The notes under the pieces were generated by a model, which saw nothing but the letters and a program-made list of their open reading frames with translations, was not told the origin of the DNA and did no database searches. From the NCBI GenBank assembly GCA_016223105.1, contig JACRPR010000001.1, positions 1-43,407 on the forward strand: a DNA stretch of 43,407 nucleotides. The letters are read 5' to 3'. A program made the translations under genes and the position numbers. Positions 7,230-17,218 of the stretch are shown here, one piece after another (the first letter of the stretch is position 1; every line of letters begins with the position of its first letter). This DNA comes from Chloroflexota bacterium (GTDB lineage: Bacteria > Chloroflexota > Anaerolineae > UBA4142).

Positions 7230-8090
7230 TTGAAATTGATTAAGGAAAAAGCACTGGGCTTGGTTGGAATCAGTTTTGGAGGAGTATTATTATTCATAGT
7301 CATTGGGTATAGTTTGGTTGCTCGATCCGAGTTAGCCATAACCCTCTTAGTAACCTTGGTTGTCGTCGTTGTTCTTAACCTGGTGTTGTTCCGGAATCTG
7401 CGACTTCACCTTGATATTATTGAGCGTCAACTGACGGCTCTCCAGTCCAGTATTGTACTTTCTCGAGTTCCCCTCAATCGTCCGGCATCATTTCTCAGAC
7501 ATGCGGCGGCACCGGACTTTATCGAGATAATTTCTGAAATCATTCGTCGCAGATCAATCTCAAAAGTGCTGGAATTGGGTTGTGGTACTTCTTCACTTTA
7601 TATCACCTCTATACTAAAGCAAACAAAAAATGCTTCCCTTTTGTGCCTTGAGGATAACCTGGCTTGGGTGCGTTTAGTTCAATCTGAGTTGGATTCGTTG
7701 CTGAAAGAAGACGACGAGGGTAATAGCGCAAATGCAACCTCGGCAAATGTACTTCATCTCCCTCTGGTTGCAATGCATCCGGGGCAACTACCCTTCTATG
7801 ACATCGGGGCAGTAGATATTGACAAATATGGTCCATTCGATTTATTGGTGGTAGATGGCCCAAGTGAGGTGCGCCTACGTGAGCAAGTTTTTCCATTGCT
7901 CAAGGGCTTGTTAGTTCCATCTGCAATTGTAATTCTAGATGATGGTGACCTGTCAGAAATTCGCAAGGCTGTTACGAATTGGCTGGAGCAAGAAAAGACT
8001 TGGCAAGCGCGCTATTATAGAACAATAAAGGGTACCTGGATCATGTGGAACAGTGAAATGAATCCGTCGTTATTATTGCCATTTCCCTAG
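7230..8090 (+). CDS. Membrane-anchored class I SAM methyltransferase
   Basis: A 286-residue protein starting at TTG 7230, with AAGGA seven bases upstream; the nearby ATG is out of frame. Two hydrophobic helices (about residues 9-31 and 35-54) are followed by a short coiled region and a Rossmann methyltransferase domain: motif I 'VLELGCGTSSLY' near 113-124, and 'LLVVDGPSE' near 205. The membrane anchor suggests it acts on lipid-linked sugar at the inner membrane face. The substrate is unknown. It sits 16 bases after the CgeB-like gene and 17 before the polymerase, probably in the same transcript. Confidence 0.78.
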   Translation: MKLIKEKALGLVGISFGGVLLFIVIGYSLVARSELAITLLVTLVVVVVLNLVLFRNLRLHLDIIERQLTALQSSIVLSRVPLNRPASFLRHAAAPDFIEIISEIIRRRSISKVLELGCGTSSLYITSILKQTKNASLLCLEDNLAWVRLVQSELDSLLKEDDEGNSANATSANVLHLPLVAMHPGQLPFYDIGAVDIDKYGPFDLLVVDGPSEVRLREQVFPLLKGLLVPSAIVILDDGDLSEIRKAVTNWLEQEKTWQARYYRTIKGTWIMWNSEMNPSLLLPFP

Positions 8091-8107
8091 TTCCTCAATA
8101 GAATTAT

Positions 8108-9655
8108 ATGCAAGTCGCAAAGTCAACGCCAAACATAATATCTCTCCTGCAAGCAGTAGGAATTGCATTCATCGCAGGTGTACTTAGTTATTGGGGATCT
8201 TCTTTGCGACCGGAGCTGATACAAGACTCCGGGTTGGCATCCTTAACGACAGGATTCTGTATATTTGCACTATTGCTTCCGTTTGTTTTTGCCAAACGTG
8301 ATCTATGGGGAATTCTATCGCCAGAAGTTATGGGTGGGTTGGGCTACCTGATTTTTATCGGCTTTGCTGCTTTAACCAACTATGCTTGGCCTGGGTATGC
8401 AGTTAACCCAAGCCTATTTAATTATTTGCCATTAGGAATCATTGCACAGACTATAGCGGCTCTGGCTTTTTTTGTTGGTGCCATGGTAACCAGACATGCT
8501 GGAATTGGACATCCGAGCCATGAAACTCATCAAGGGCGTCTGACGGTGGTGATATGTCTTTATGCCTTTTTTGCACTATATGTATCAGTGTTGATGCCTC
8601 GGGAGGATCCAGAAAAACTCTTAAAAATGACGCGTGCCGGTGCATCGATTTCCTGGATATTAACAACAGGTCCCTACATTATTTGGCAGTCGTTGCCTAT
8701 GGTTGTTGCGGCACAGATCTATTTGAAACAACCGCGTTTCTTATTGTTACGTTATGGCATTGTTGCAATTTTCGGATTTTTGATTTTGTTTTTTATTACA
8801 TCTGGATCGCGTACGTATGCTGTTCAGACCGTCTTGTTGCTTTTTGTCGCACATACAATTGCACAAAGGAGATTTAGTCGCATTGCCGCGCAGTTAATTA
8901 TCGGCATATCAGTTCTAATTTTGGTACTCAACACGATCTGGCGATTGTCCGGTCCCGTCATGCCCAGCGTTAGCCCGTCTACAACAAACTTCGATCAAAT
9001 TGTTGAGAGACTGGGCACTACAGTATCCGAGAGTAATACTTTGGGGTCGGAAGACATCACCGAGAATTTTCAAGTAAATGTTGTTTACCATTTGTCAGAT
9101 AATCAAACAATGGCGATGATCATCAAGAACTATGGAAAAGGAGAGTTAATGGGGCGTGCCTCTTTTAATTCATTGTTAAGTGGCTTGCCCAACCAAATGA
9201 GACCGGTGGATTACGAATCGGCTGTTAACAGTATTATACGTCAGTTTCAGTTTTATAAAGAACGGGCGGTTGACGCTCCGTTTTGGCCTGATTGGCAGAT
9301 GACGATTGGTGTCTTGGGCTTTGCCGACTTTGGTCTTCTCGGACTGCTTCTGTTCCCTTTTGTTACAGGGGTTGCATTGCGTTGGATATATAATAGAACA
9401 GTACTAACAACCGGACTTGGACAGGCGGGATGGCTATTATATATTCCTCTTGTACAGGTGTTGTGGACGCCTCATGGGTTGGGTCCGGATTCGACGCAAA
9501 CATTAAGACTGTTGATTCCACTAGCAATTGCGCTTAGATGGACAACCAAGAGTCCTTTACCTCAAAGCGAGGTTCTACCAGAGATAGTGCCATCCCAATC
9601 AAAACAGATGTTTCATGGTTCGGAATCAGGCACGAATGTGAATGGCACAATCTAG
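8108..9655 (+). CDS. Wzy-type oligosaccharide repeat-unit polymerase
   Basis: A 515-residue integral membrane protein with around a dozen hydrophobic segments and a large loop in the last third (about residues 290-395), as in Wzy/O-antigen polymerases that join repeat units at the outer face of the membrane. The 'TSGSRT' motif at about 231-236, just after a membrane helix, is common in this group. Its sequence is otherwise poorly conserved, as is normal for Wzy. The 14-base overlap with the next glycosyltransferase points to coupled translation. The assignment rests on topology, motif and context. Confidence 0.75.
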   Translation: MQVAKSTPNIISLLQAVGIAFIAGVLSYWGSSLRPELIQDSGLASLTTGFCIFALLLPFVFAKRDLWGILSPEVMGGLGYLIFIGFAALTNYAWPGYAVNPSLFNYLPLGIIAQTIAALAFFVGAMVTRHAGIGHPSHETHQGRLTVVICLYAFFALYVSVLMPREDPEKLLKMTRAGASISWILTTGPYIIWQSLPMVVAAQIYLKQPRFLLLRYGIVAIFGFLILFFITSGSRTYAVQTVLLLFVAHTIAQRRFSRIAAQLIIGISVLILVLNTIWRLSGPVMPSVSPSTTNFDQIVERLGTTVSESNTLGSEDITENFQVNVVYHLSDNQTMAMIIKNYGKGELMGRASFNSLLSGLPNQMRPVDYESAVNSIIRQFQFYKERAVDAPFWPDWQMTIGVLGFADFGLLGLLLFPFVTGVALRWIYNRTVLTTGLGQAGWLLYIPLVQVLWTPHGLGPDSTQTLRLLIPLAIALRWTTKSPLPQSEVLPEIVPSQSKQMFHGSESGTNVNGTI

Positions 9656-10799
9656 ACAGTCTCACCGGTTATTATCGGTTACTCTTGATGTATGGAATAT
9701 TGGCTCCCAAGATCCCAGAGGCGTTGTCAATCTTAAGCATCAATATGCCCAAGCCGCCGCTTTGTTAGTGGAGGCAGATCAATTGCAGGTTTGCTATGCA
9801 GGCGATGAAACAGATCGCAAATGGTTGCTTGAGAAGGAATTGCTTGGCCGAAACCGATTCCGTTATTTTCGTATTCCGGGGCGATTGCAACGCTTAATGC
9901 CCAATCTCGGTTTTCTACCGGTCAGTGGAATGCTTGGATCTGCCGATTTATACCATATTGCCAGAGCGTATCCTTTTAGAAATGGGCGAACACGGGTCAT
10001 AGGAACCTTGATTGATTTTGTGCCTATGCGGGTGCCTGAATTTGTTCCGCTGGCTTTTACTTCTGAGCAAGTCCAATGGTGTCATTGGGCGACAAGACAC
10101 CCAGATGCGAGATGGATCGCCATTTCTGAGCAAACGAAACAAGATGCGCTTACCTTAGGGCGTTTGCAGAATGATCAAGTATCAATGGTATATCCGGGCG
10201 TAGATGACGACATATTTTTTCAGCCACCGCCCAAAGAAGTGAATTCAATTCTTGAATCATTAGGCATTCGCCAACCGTATTTGCTTTATGTTAGCACGCT
10301 CAATCTCCGCAAAAATCATATCGGACTGCTCGAAGCTTGGGAAAAAGGCGGTTGGGCAAAGCAGGGTTGGAGTCTTGTGCTAGTTGGGCATCCTGCCGGC
10401 CATCCGCTTGTAGAGAAAATACAATCGGGTATCTTCGAGGGAGTTAAGTGGTTGGGATATGTGCCAAGACAAAAACTAGTACATCTCTACTACGGATGCG
10501 AAGCATTTATTTACCCTTCGCTTTACGAGGGTTTTGGTATTCCTGTTGCGGAAGCGGTTGTTGCTGGTAAAGCTGTTCTGACTTCACGGAGATCGGCGAT
10601 GACTGAGATTACGAGAGATGGGGCTGTATATATTGATCCATGGGATACCCAGAGTCTTATCGAGGGACTAGATGAACTTATCAAGAATGAAACATTGAGA
10701 AAGGATCTTGCCGAATATAATACGGCTCGACGCCAAAATTTTTCTATGCAAAGAGTGGCTGACGATCTGATGCAAGTTTACAAACGGTACGCAGTTTGA
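9642..10799 (+). CDS. GT4 family glycosyltransferase
   Basis: A 385-residue GT-B retaining glycosyltransferase. The C-terminal Glycos_transf_1 domain has 'YVSTLNLRKNHIGLLEAW' after the linker, and the E-x7-E motif in 'EGFGIPVAEAV' with glutamates near 296 and 304, which holds the nucleotide-sugar donor. There is no membrane helix. ATG 9642 lies inside the end of the polymerase gene. It likely adds a hexose-type sugar to the repeat unit; donor and linkage are unknown. Confidence 0.88.
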   Translation: MAQSRQSHRLLSVTLDVWNIGSQDPRGVVNLKHQYAQAAALLVEADQLQVCYAGDETDRKWLLEKELLGRNRFRYFRIPGRLQRLMPNLGFLPVSGMLGSADLYHIARAYPFRNGRTRVIGTLIDFVPMRVPEFVPLAFTSEQVQWCHWATRHPDARWIAISEQTKQDALTLGRLQNDQVSMVYPGVDDDIFFQPPPKEVNSILESLGIRQPYLLYVSTLNLRKNHIGLLEAWEKGGWAKQGWSLVLVGHPAGHPLVEKIQSGIFEGVKWLGYVPRQKLVHLYYGCEAFIYPSLYEGFGIPVAEAVVAGKAVLTSRRSAMTEITRDGAVYIDPWDTQSLIEGLDELIKNETLRKDLAEYNTARRQNFSMQRVADDLMQVYKRYAV

Positions 10800-10830
10800 A
10801 TAGTTTCGGATAGTCAATTACAAAAGATCA

Positions 10831-11715
10831 ATGTATCAAATACTTGCTCTTGTAGGCAGATACTGGCCCTTCCATAGAGGCACTGGTTGGTTGGTTGAAC
10901 GGCCATCTGGGTTGGTTCATAGATGGCCTCAAGACAAACGTTTCCGACTCAAAGACGGACGTATTTTTCAAGGAGACTTGAACGATCCTCTCTTCCGGTC
11001 ACTTTATTTATACGGAACATACGAACCGGTTGTTTCAAATGCGCTATACCGGATGGTACGGGCTGGGGATACCGTTGTTGATGTTGGTGCAAACATTGGC
11101 GTTATCACTACTTTGCTTGGACGGTTAGTTGGAAGTTCCGGCCAAGTTTTCTCGTTTGAGCCAGTTCCTCAACTCTTTGAAATTCTCACACATACGATAT
11201 CACTTAATGGACTCAATGACAATGTGCAAGCGGTGAATGTAGCCGTAGGTAATACTTCTACGAATGTTGTGATTTTTGTTCCCCAAAAACAATCCCACGC
11301 CTGCTCATCAATTAAAGTTGATGATTTTTCGTCCGCAATTCCACATCGTTGTACTATGGTATCTTTGGAGCACACGGATTTCATCTCCAAGATACCATCG
11401 TTGGTAAAGGTTGATGTGGAAGGTGCCGAGATGTCTGTTTTGTGCGGAGCCGCGTCTTGGTGTTCGGCACAACGTCCTCCGATTTGGGTCATGGAGATCA
11501 ATCATAAAGCGGCGAAGCGTTTTGGCTACGCGCCAGAGGATTTAGTAACATGGCTCATCCAATATGGTTATCGTCACTTTTTTTGCTCAGATGTGCAACG
11601 GTTTCAAGTCTTTGACCCCAGATCCAAGTTCCCATCCGATGGAACGGTATGTTGTGCTCCCCAGTGGGCTATTGATGACGGACGCATCCTTTATATTCAG
11701 CGGGTAATTCCATGA
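10831..11715 (+). CDS. FkbM family methyltransferase (first of a tandem pair)
   Basis: A 294-residue SAM-dependent O-methyltransferase. FkbM hallmarks are present: 'VVDVGANIGVIT' near 82-93, 'SFEPVPQLFEIL' near 108-119 and 'LVKVDVEGAEM' near 191-201. FkbM-type enzymes in polysaccharide loci methylate sugar hydroxyls. The N-terminal 75 residues contain the 'F..GD..D.LFRSLYLYGTYEP' region common to the family. Its last four bases, ATGA, contain the start of the next FkbM gene, so the two are translationally coupled. Confidence 0.88.
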   Translation: MYQILALVGRYWPFHRGTGWLVERPSGLVHRWPQDKRFRLKDGRIFQGDLNDPLFRSLYLYGTYEPVVSNALYRMVRAGDTVVDVGANIGVITTLLGRLVGSSGQVFSFEPVPQLFEILTHTISLNGLNDNVQAVNVAVGNTSTNVVIFVPQKQSHACSSIKVDDFSSAIPHRCTMVSLEHTDFISKIPSLVKVDVEGAEMSVLCGAASWCSAQRPPIWVMEINHKAAKRFGYAPEDLVTWLIQYGYRHFFCSDVQRFQVFDPRSKFPSDGTVCCAPQWAIDDGRILYIQRVIP

Positions 11716-12458
11716 ACTGGTCTGGAATTTCTGCCCAATCGCTTCTTGGAAAAGTTTTGCGCTTCCCGCTTAACTTTTTGCCTCCACACGCCCAAGTGCC
11801 AATCATGCAAGGTAAATTGAGGGGTAAGAATTGGGTAGTTGGTTCAAGCAATCACGGTTGCTGGTTGGGTAGTTATGAGTTAGACAAACAACTTGTCTTT
11901 GAGAGAATAGTGCTCCGGGGGAGTACGGTTTTTGATCTAGGAGCGCATGTTGGTTTCTATACGCTCCTAGCATCAGAGCTCGTTGGACCCCTTGGAAAAG
12001 TGATTGCATTTGAACCCGTCCCGCGAAACTTATTTTACCTAAAGATGCATCTCCGGTTGAATCATGTTGGCAATGTGATCGTCAAAGAAGCCGCGGTCTT
12101 GGACAAGAGCGGGATAACCTCATTTGAAGAAGCCTCAAACAGTTCAATGGGGCACATAACCCCACAGGGCAGGCTTCAGGTACAAACTATTGCTTTGGAC
12201 AACCTTGTTTTGGATGGCGGAATACCTATGCCGGAGTATATGAAGATAGATATTGAAGGCGCGGAATTTCTGGCTCTAGCAGGAGCCAAATCGATACTTG
12301 CCAAGTCGCACCCAACAATCTTCCTGGCGACTCATGGGAGTACTGTTCATCAAGCCTGTTGCGAATTCCTTCAAACACTGGGTTATCGCCTTCAATCGAT
12401 TGACGGATTGAACTTGGAACAATCTAGCGAGATACTCGCTACATATAACGCGAGTTAG
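11712..12458 (+). CDS. FkbM family methyltransferase (second of a tandem pair)
   Basis: A 248-residue protein with motif I 'VFDLGAHVGFYT' near 73-84, 'AFEPVPRNLFYL' near 100-111 and 'YMKIDIEGAEFLAL' near 176-189. It shares family motifs with its upstream neighbour but differs elsewhere, so the two probably methylate different positions or sugars; a recent duplication is unlikely. It begins in an ATGA overlap. Confidence 0.87.
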   Translation: MNWSGISAQSLLGKVLRFPLNFLPPHAQVPIMQGKLRGKNWVVGSSNHGCWLGSYELDKQLVFERIVLRGSTVFDLGAHVGFYTLLASELVGPLGKVIAFEPVPRNLFYLKMHLRLNHVGNVIVKEAAVLDKSGITSFEEASNSSMGHITPQGRLQVQTIALDNLVLDGGIPMPEYMKIDIEGAEFLALAGAKSILAKSHPTIFLATHGSTVHQACCEFLQTLGYRLQSIDGLNLEQSSEILATYNAS

Positions 12459-12496
12459 CAGTTGATGAGATTCGCTTTGGATGTGTGTGATAGGTC

Positions 12497-13696
12497 TTGC
12501 GGATTATGAGGCGCGCCATCCGCAAAAATTGTCGTCTTGTTGTCATCACGAGTCATTTTATCCAATACAATGCGCCCATTTTTCGAGAGCTTGCCAAGAG
12601 ACCTGGAATTGACTTGATGGTCTATTATATTTCGGATCACGGACGAAGATTGGCACTAGACAAAGAATTTGGCGAAACTTTCAAGTGGGATACTCCACTG
12701 GACCAGGGATATGTTTGGAAATTTCTTCCGGGGGCAGAAGGGCGTTCCCCATACCAGCAATCAATTCAATCAAACCTTACACTAGCAACTCTACCTTTTC
12801 GTCGGACTGCCGATGTATTCCTCTTTTTGATTGATTACTCGTCACTATCAGCTGTCGCATTTCTTTATTCAGCAGTGGTTAACAGGATCCCCATTTTGTA
12901 TCGGGGCGATACGACACTCATTCACGAGCGCCAACGGTTGAAACAACTAAAAAGACTTGTTCTTGGACAGTGCTTTCGCCAAAATGTTTGGGGGCTTTAT
13001 GTCGGAACGCTTGCGCGTGATTATATGATGGATCTTGGTGTTCCTCCAGGTCGCCTAGTAGCATCACCACATTGTGTAGATAGTCTGTTTTGGAGTGCAT
13101 ACGCTGGCGAATGTACTAGTACAAATAATCGTAATAAGATTCGCGCGAAGTTTGGCTTACCTATTGATCGCCCTGTGGTGCTTTTTTGTGGCAAGGTGAT
13201 TGATGTAAAGCGTCCGCTTGATCTGGCGCGAGCAATGTGTCGGTTAGCATCAGAGAGACCTGTTTCCTTGTTAGTTGCTGGAAATGGTAACCAAATGGAT
13301 GCAATGAAAGCAATTGTTGCATCTTCTCCTAATCTTGTTACCGGTTTCCTAGGTTTTATGAACCAGTCTGAATTACCCGAAGTTTACACAGCGGCAGATG
13401 TGATTTGCTTGCCTTCGCAGAGCGAAACTTGGGGACTCGTGATCAACGAAGCAATGTACTTTGGTTGCGTGCCCGTGGTGAGCAATCACGTTGGTTGCGC
13501 GCCCGATCTGGTTGAGGGAATTGGGGAAGTTTATCCAGTAGGTGACATTGATGGACTTGTCACTAGTATTGTTCGAGTTCTAGACAATCTTTCCGAACGC
13601 AGGTCACGGATTCCCGCTCGCATCGCTCAGTTTTCTGTTGATCGGGCAGTTGATGGCATTGTGGAGGCTGCCATGCGTGCCAGTGGGGTTTGTTAG
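12497..13696 (+). CDS. GT4 family glycosyltransferase
   Basis: A 399-residue GT-B enzyme starting at TTG 12497; an in-frame ATG three codons on is an equal choice. The N-terminal 'LVVITSHFIQYNAPIFRELAK' is typical of glycosyltransferases in polysaccharide loci. The C-terminal domain has 'FCGKVIDVKRPLDLARAM' and 'SETWGLVINEAM', with the donor-binding glutamates near 310 and 318. Specificity cannot be read from sequence. Confidence 0.86.
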   Translation: MRIMRRAIRKNCRLVVITSHFIQYNAPIFRELAKRPGIDLMVYYISDHGRRLALDKEFGETFKWDTPLDQGYVWKFLPGAEGRSPYQQSIQSNLTLATLPFRRTADVFLFLIDYSSLSAVAFLYSAVVNRIPILYRGDTTLIHERQRLKQLKRLVLGQCFRQNVWGLYVGTLARDYMMDLGVPPGRLVASPHCVDSLFWSAYAGECTSTNNRNKIRAKFGLPIDRPVVLFCGKVIDVKRPLDLARAMCRLASERPVSLLVAGNGNQMDAMKAIVASSPNLVTGFLGFMNQSELPEVYTAADVICLPSQSETWGLVINEAMYFGCVPVVSNHVGCAPDLVEGIGEVYPVGDIDGLVTSIVRVLDNLSERRSRIPARIAQFSVDRAVDGIVEAAMRASGVC

Positions 13697-13706
13697 GTAA
13701 AGCCAT

Positions 13707-14768
13707 ATGTCTGATAGCCAACGGTTGTTCATTATCGGAGATTGTCACTGGAACACAGCATCGCGTGCTGTAGGCGCGAAAATGGCGGGCTGGGAAGTAC
13801 TGTGGTCAATTCCCTCGTGGACAAATGAATTACCTGTATGGCGGCGGGTTTTGCAATACCGATTCCGAGATGGTCCGGACATTTACAAGTATAATCGTTC
13901 GGTGGTCACAGGTGCTATCCAAGCAAAACCGAATGTGGTCTGGGTTGAAGACCCTATGTTTCTGTATGTTTCTACGTTACGGACGATTAGAGAAAAAATA
14001 GGGGCTACCCTAGTCTGTGCCTATTCTGACGACCCACGCGACCCGGCTAAAAAAAGCAGACATTTCGATCAAGCGGTATCCACATACGACGTGATCTTTA
14101 CGACAAAAGACGAACTCTTACAGCGTTATTTTGATGCCGGATGTCATTGCCCTGCTAAGTTTTGGAAGGGATATGATCCAGAACGGATTCGCCCGGTTAA
14201 TCTGACCACAGCAGACTTGGAAAATTACCAGTCGGCGGTAACCTTTATTGGGCATGTCGATTTTGTTCATGGACATGCAACGCGCCTCGCGCCGTTAGCA
14301 TCCGTCGCGCGGGCTGTGCCGGGCACAAAAATATGGGGATGCTCATGGCGTCATGTCAAATGGCCTAATGATCTTCCCAACATTATTCGTCCACACCAGA
14401 TTGACGGTCTAGAATACTCAAAAGCCATTTGTGCCGCTAAACTGACTATCCAAATTCCATCGCGATTAGCTCGCGATACCCATAGTTCTCGCTCAGTCGA
14501 GATTCCAGCATGCGGAACTATGATGCTGGCTGAACGGACAACTGATCATCAGATTCTTTTTGAAGAAGATAAGGAAGCCGTATTTTTTGGAAGTGTTTCG
14601 GAGCTTGTTGACAAGGCAAAATACTATGTGGCATATGAAAAGGAGCGTGAAAAGATTGCCAAAGCCGGGTATGAACGTTGTTTGCGTTCAGGATATTCCA
14701 ATTATGAAAGAATGAAACAGATGCTGGGTTTAGTACAGAAAGTAAGGGACCGAAATTGGATCGGGTAG
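13707..14768 (+). CDS. CgeB-like glycosyltransferase
   Basis: A 353-residue protein with no membrane helix. It has a GT-B outline: an N-terminal domain with 'VVWVEDPMFLYVSTLRTIRE' and 'YDVIFTTKDELLQRYFDAG', and a C-terminal domain with 'RSVEIPACGTMMLAERTTD' around 258-276, the hallmark of the CgeB/DUF3880 group. It is distantly related in architecture to the product of 6209-7213. It likely adds a sugar to the polysaccharide unit, and the donor is unknown. Confidence 0.78.
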   Translation: MSDSQRLFIIGDCHWNTASRAVGAKMAGWEVLWSIPSWTNELPVWRRVLQYRFRDGPDIYKYNRSVVTGAIQAKPNVVWVEDPMFLYVSTLRTIREKIGATLVCAYSDDPRDPAKKSRHFDQAVSTYDVIFTTKDELLQRYFDAGCHCPAKFWKGYDPERIRPVNLTTADLENYQSAVTFIGHVDFVHGHATRLAPLASVARAVPGTKIWGCSWRHVKWPNDLPNIIRPHQIDGLEYSKAICAAKLTIQIPSRLARDTHSSRSVEIPACGTMMLAERTTDHQILFEEDKEAVFFGSVSELVDKAKYYVAYEKEREKIAKAGYERCLRSGYSNYERMKQMLGLVQKVRDRNWIG

Positions 14769-14865
14769 ATTATTGTTATTCTCGAACACCCTCTTTTGAA
14801 AATTCCAGATCGTTCTTGATTTATTTGTCATTGCTGATCCGAAATCCAACAGATAGGTATCTGCT

Positions 14866-16011
14866 TTGAGGTATTTGATTGTTGCTCCTCAACTTGGCTA
14901 TGAGCTTTCAGGTGGCTTGAGCCCAGGGGGATTATTACAATTTGGGCGTTGTGTTGCTAGAGCGATAGGTTCCTCACCCAGTATCACAAAGTTGGGTGTT
15001 TGGTGCCAGGTTGATAAACCAGGTGTCGAGCATTTGATTGAGCAGACCATTCGGACGTATGCCCATCCGAAATTGGAATTGCAAGTGCGAGTATTTGGTG
15101 GGTCTCAGATCAAACTTGCTTCAGCAGTCGCCACAGCAAACTTACGAGGAGCCTACGACCGAGCGATGTACTTGCTTGTGAATCAGTCCGTTTTAGGTCT
15201 GTTGCCCTTTCATGTTCCTTACGATGCTTGGGAAATCGGTGAAGAGTTATTTCGACGTATCCCAAGGATAAAATACCACGCACTCTGCCACTCTGATAGA
15301 TTATTAAGTATTTCCCATAACACGGCTCAGATAGCCGCTCAAAAAAATATTGGTTTGCCAGAAGGGAAAGTGGTTCATCTCTGTACAGAACCCCCACTGT
15401 TTTCGCGCGAATCCACCGATGAATGTAGAGTAGAATCTCCTTATGATCCGACGAAACGTAATCAGTCAGTTATGATTGTTGGGAATATGCATCGCGGTTT
15501 GCTTTATAAAGGGCATCAACAACTTATCGCTGCTTGGTCCGAAGTAATTGAAAAATGTCCAAATGCCCAATTATGGATTGTAGGTGGCGGGGGCGATAAG
15601 CCAAGACTCGAAGACCAGGCACATGCTCTCCCATCCAAGGTTAGTCGGAATGTGATCTTCATGGGGCGGGCTGACGCGGATGTTTTAGCGCAGTTATATC
15701 AAAGGTGTCGAGTCTTTGCGATGCCTAGTTTACGTGAGGGATTTGGTTTAGTATTTGTCGAGGCGGCACGTTATGGAGTTCCTTGTATCGGTGGCAAGCA
15801 CGACAGTGTAAAAGAGATCGTCCTGCATAATCAAACCGGGTTACTTGTAGAGCAGGAACCGGATGATATTGCAAGTGCCTGTTTGCAATTGCTAACTGAT
15901 GATGTTTTAGCCAGAAGTTTGGGAGAAGCTGGACGCAAGCGTTACCAAGAAACATTCCGCTTCTGTCATTTCCGCGAGCGTTTGCTAACTACGCTTGAAC
16001 TCTCTTTGTAA
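14866..16011 (+). CDS. GT4 family glycosyltransferase
   Basis: A 381-residue GT-B enzyme. TTG 14866 is the first suitable start after a 97-base AT-rich gap, the longest gap inside the cassette, so an internal promoter is possible. The C-terminal domain has 'IVGNMHRGLLYKGHQQLIAAW' and 'REGFGLVFVEAARYG', with glutamates near 291 and 299. The N-terminal domain opens with 'YLIVAPQLGYELSGGLSPGG', a glycine-rich acceptor loop. Confidence 0.86.
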   Translation: MRYLIVAPQLGYELSGGLSPGGLLQFGRCVARAIGSSPSITKLGVWCQVDKPGVEHLIEQTIRTYAHPKLELQVRVFGGSQIKLASAVATANLRGAYDRAMYLLVNQSVLGLLPFHVPYDAWEIGEELFRRIPRIKYHALCHSDRLLSISHNTAQIAAQKNIGLPEGKVVHLCTEPPLFSRESTDECRVESPYDPTKRNQSVMIVGNMHRGLLYKGHQQLIAAWSEVIEKCPNAQLWIVGGGGDKPRLEDQAHALPSKVSRNVIFMGRADADVLAQLYQRCRVFAMPSLREGFGLVFVEAARYGVPCIGGKHDSVKEIVLHNQTGLLVEQEPDDIASACLQLLTDDVLARSLGEAGRKRYQETFRFCHFRERLLTTLELSL

Positions 16012-16024
16012 ATCGGTGTAGACG

Positions 16025-17218
16025 TTGCGAATTCTTTATGTAGCTAGTTATTACGAGCCGGCTTACGTGTACGGTGGTCCCGTGCTTTCAGTTTCCCTTT
16101 TGTGCAAAGCATTAGCTGATTTGGGTGCAAGTGTGACAGTGTTGACGACTAATGCGAACGGGAATCAAAGGCTGAATGTTCCCATCGGGCAACCGGTGCA
16201 AGTCCGAAACCTTCAGGTCTATTATTACCCAGTAGTTAATGTGCTACCGCCAAGTTTTTTCTATTCCCCTCAACTGGCAAGGGCGTGTCAGGAGAAGATG
16301 GGTCAATATGATATAGCGTTTCTCGACACACTTTGGACCCATGCAATGGAGCCATCTATATCTGCTGGGACGCACTCTTCTGTGCCGTGTATTATCCCTT
16401 TACACGGACAACTGTTGCCTTGGGCATTGAAACACAAGCGGTGGAAAAAACAACTCTATTTCAATCTTCTTGAAAAGAATCGGCTCAACAAATCGGCGGC
16501 TTTGCATTGTGCTAGTTATTTTGAACAACAATCAGTGCAGAAACTTGGATTTCAAGTCCCTACCTTTGTCGTTCCTTATGGCGTGAATTTGGATCGGTTT
16601 GCGGAATTGCCATCGCGCGGTTTTCTACGTCAACGGTTTAATATATCTGATTCAAGTTCTGTCTTGCTTTTTCTCGGTCGGCTACACCAGGTCAAACGAC
16701 CTGCCATCGCTTTGGAGGCATTGGCTGCACTCGAACGAAAAGATGTTCACTTGATATATGCAGGACCAGATGAAGAGGGATTTGAATCGCCATTACGGTC
16801 ACAGGCGAGAAAGTTAGGTTGCCCCGAACGTATACATTTTACAGGTCTTTTGTCTGGGGATAAAGTCGTTCGCGCTTTGGTGGACAGCGATTTGTTGATA
16901 ATGTCATCTGCAATGGAAAGTTTTGGTATGTCTGTGATCGAGGCAATGGTGGCGGGTCTGCCGGTTGTAGTTTCCGATGCAGTGGAAGTAGGACACTGGG
17001 CGGCAAAGGCAGGTGCGGGATGCCAAGTCCCTGGCACACCGGAGGCGTTTGCTCAAGCTATACAGGGATTACTTTCGGACCCTGAAAAGCGTGCCAATAT
17101 GGGCGCACGAGGACGCGAACTTGTGCAGCATAAGTTCGATATTTCAGCTACGGCTCGGCAGATGTTGTTACAATGCCAGTCCATTATCAATACCGGTGCA
17201 CCTCTTCGTGAAACATAA
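16025..17218 (+). CDS. GT4 family glycosyltransferase
   Basis: A 397-residue GT-B enzyme starting at TTG 16025 (MRILYVASYYEPAYVYGGP). The N-terminal glycine-rich loop and the C-terminal 'LFLGRLHQVKRPAIALEAL' and 'MESFGMSVIEAMVAGLPVV' (glutamates near 298 and 306) are classic for GT4. It ends 11 bases inside the following acyltransferase gene, so the two are probably coupled. Confidence 0.88.
   Translation: MRILYVASYYEPAYVYGGPVLSVSLLCKALADLGASVTVLTTNANGNQRLNVPIGQPVQVRNLQVYYYPVVNVLPPSFFYSPQLARACQEKMGQYDIAFLDTLWTHAMEPSISAGTHSSVPCIIPLHGQLLPWALKHKRWKKQLYFNLLEKNRLNKSAALHCASYFEQQSVQKLGFQVPTFVVPYGVNLDRFAELPSRGFLRQRFNISDSSSVLLFLGRLHQVKRPAIALEALAALERKDVHLIYAGPDEEGFESPLRSQARKLGCPERIHFTGLLSGDKVVRALVDSDLLIMSSAMESFGMSVIEAMVAGLPVVVSDAVEVGHWAAKAGAGCQVPGTPEAFAQAIQGLLSDPEKRANMGARGRELVQHKFDISATARQMLLQCQSIINTGAPLRET

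Noticed and set aside
17013-17207. N-terminal extension of the hexapeptide acyltransferase
   Set aside because: It runs out of frame through the end of a well-supported glycosyltransferase gene and has no family similarity; the start was moved to GTG 17208.
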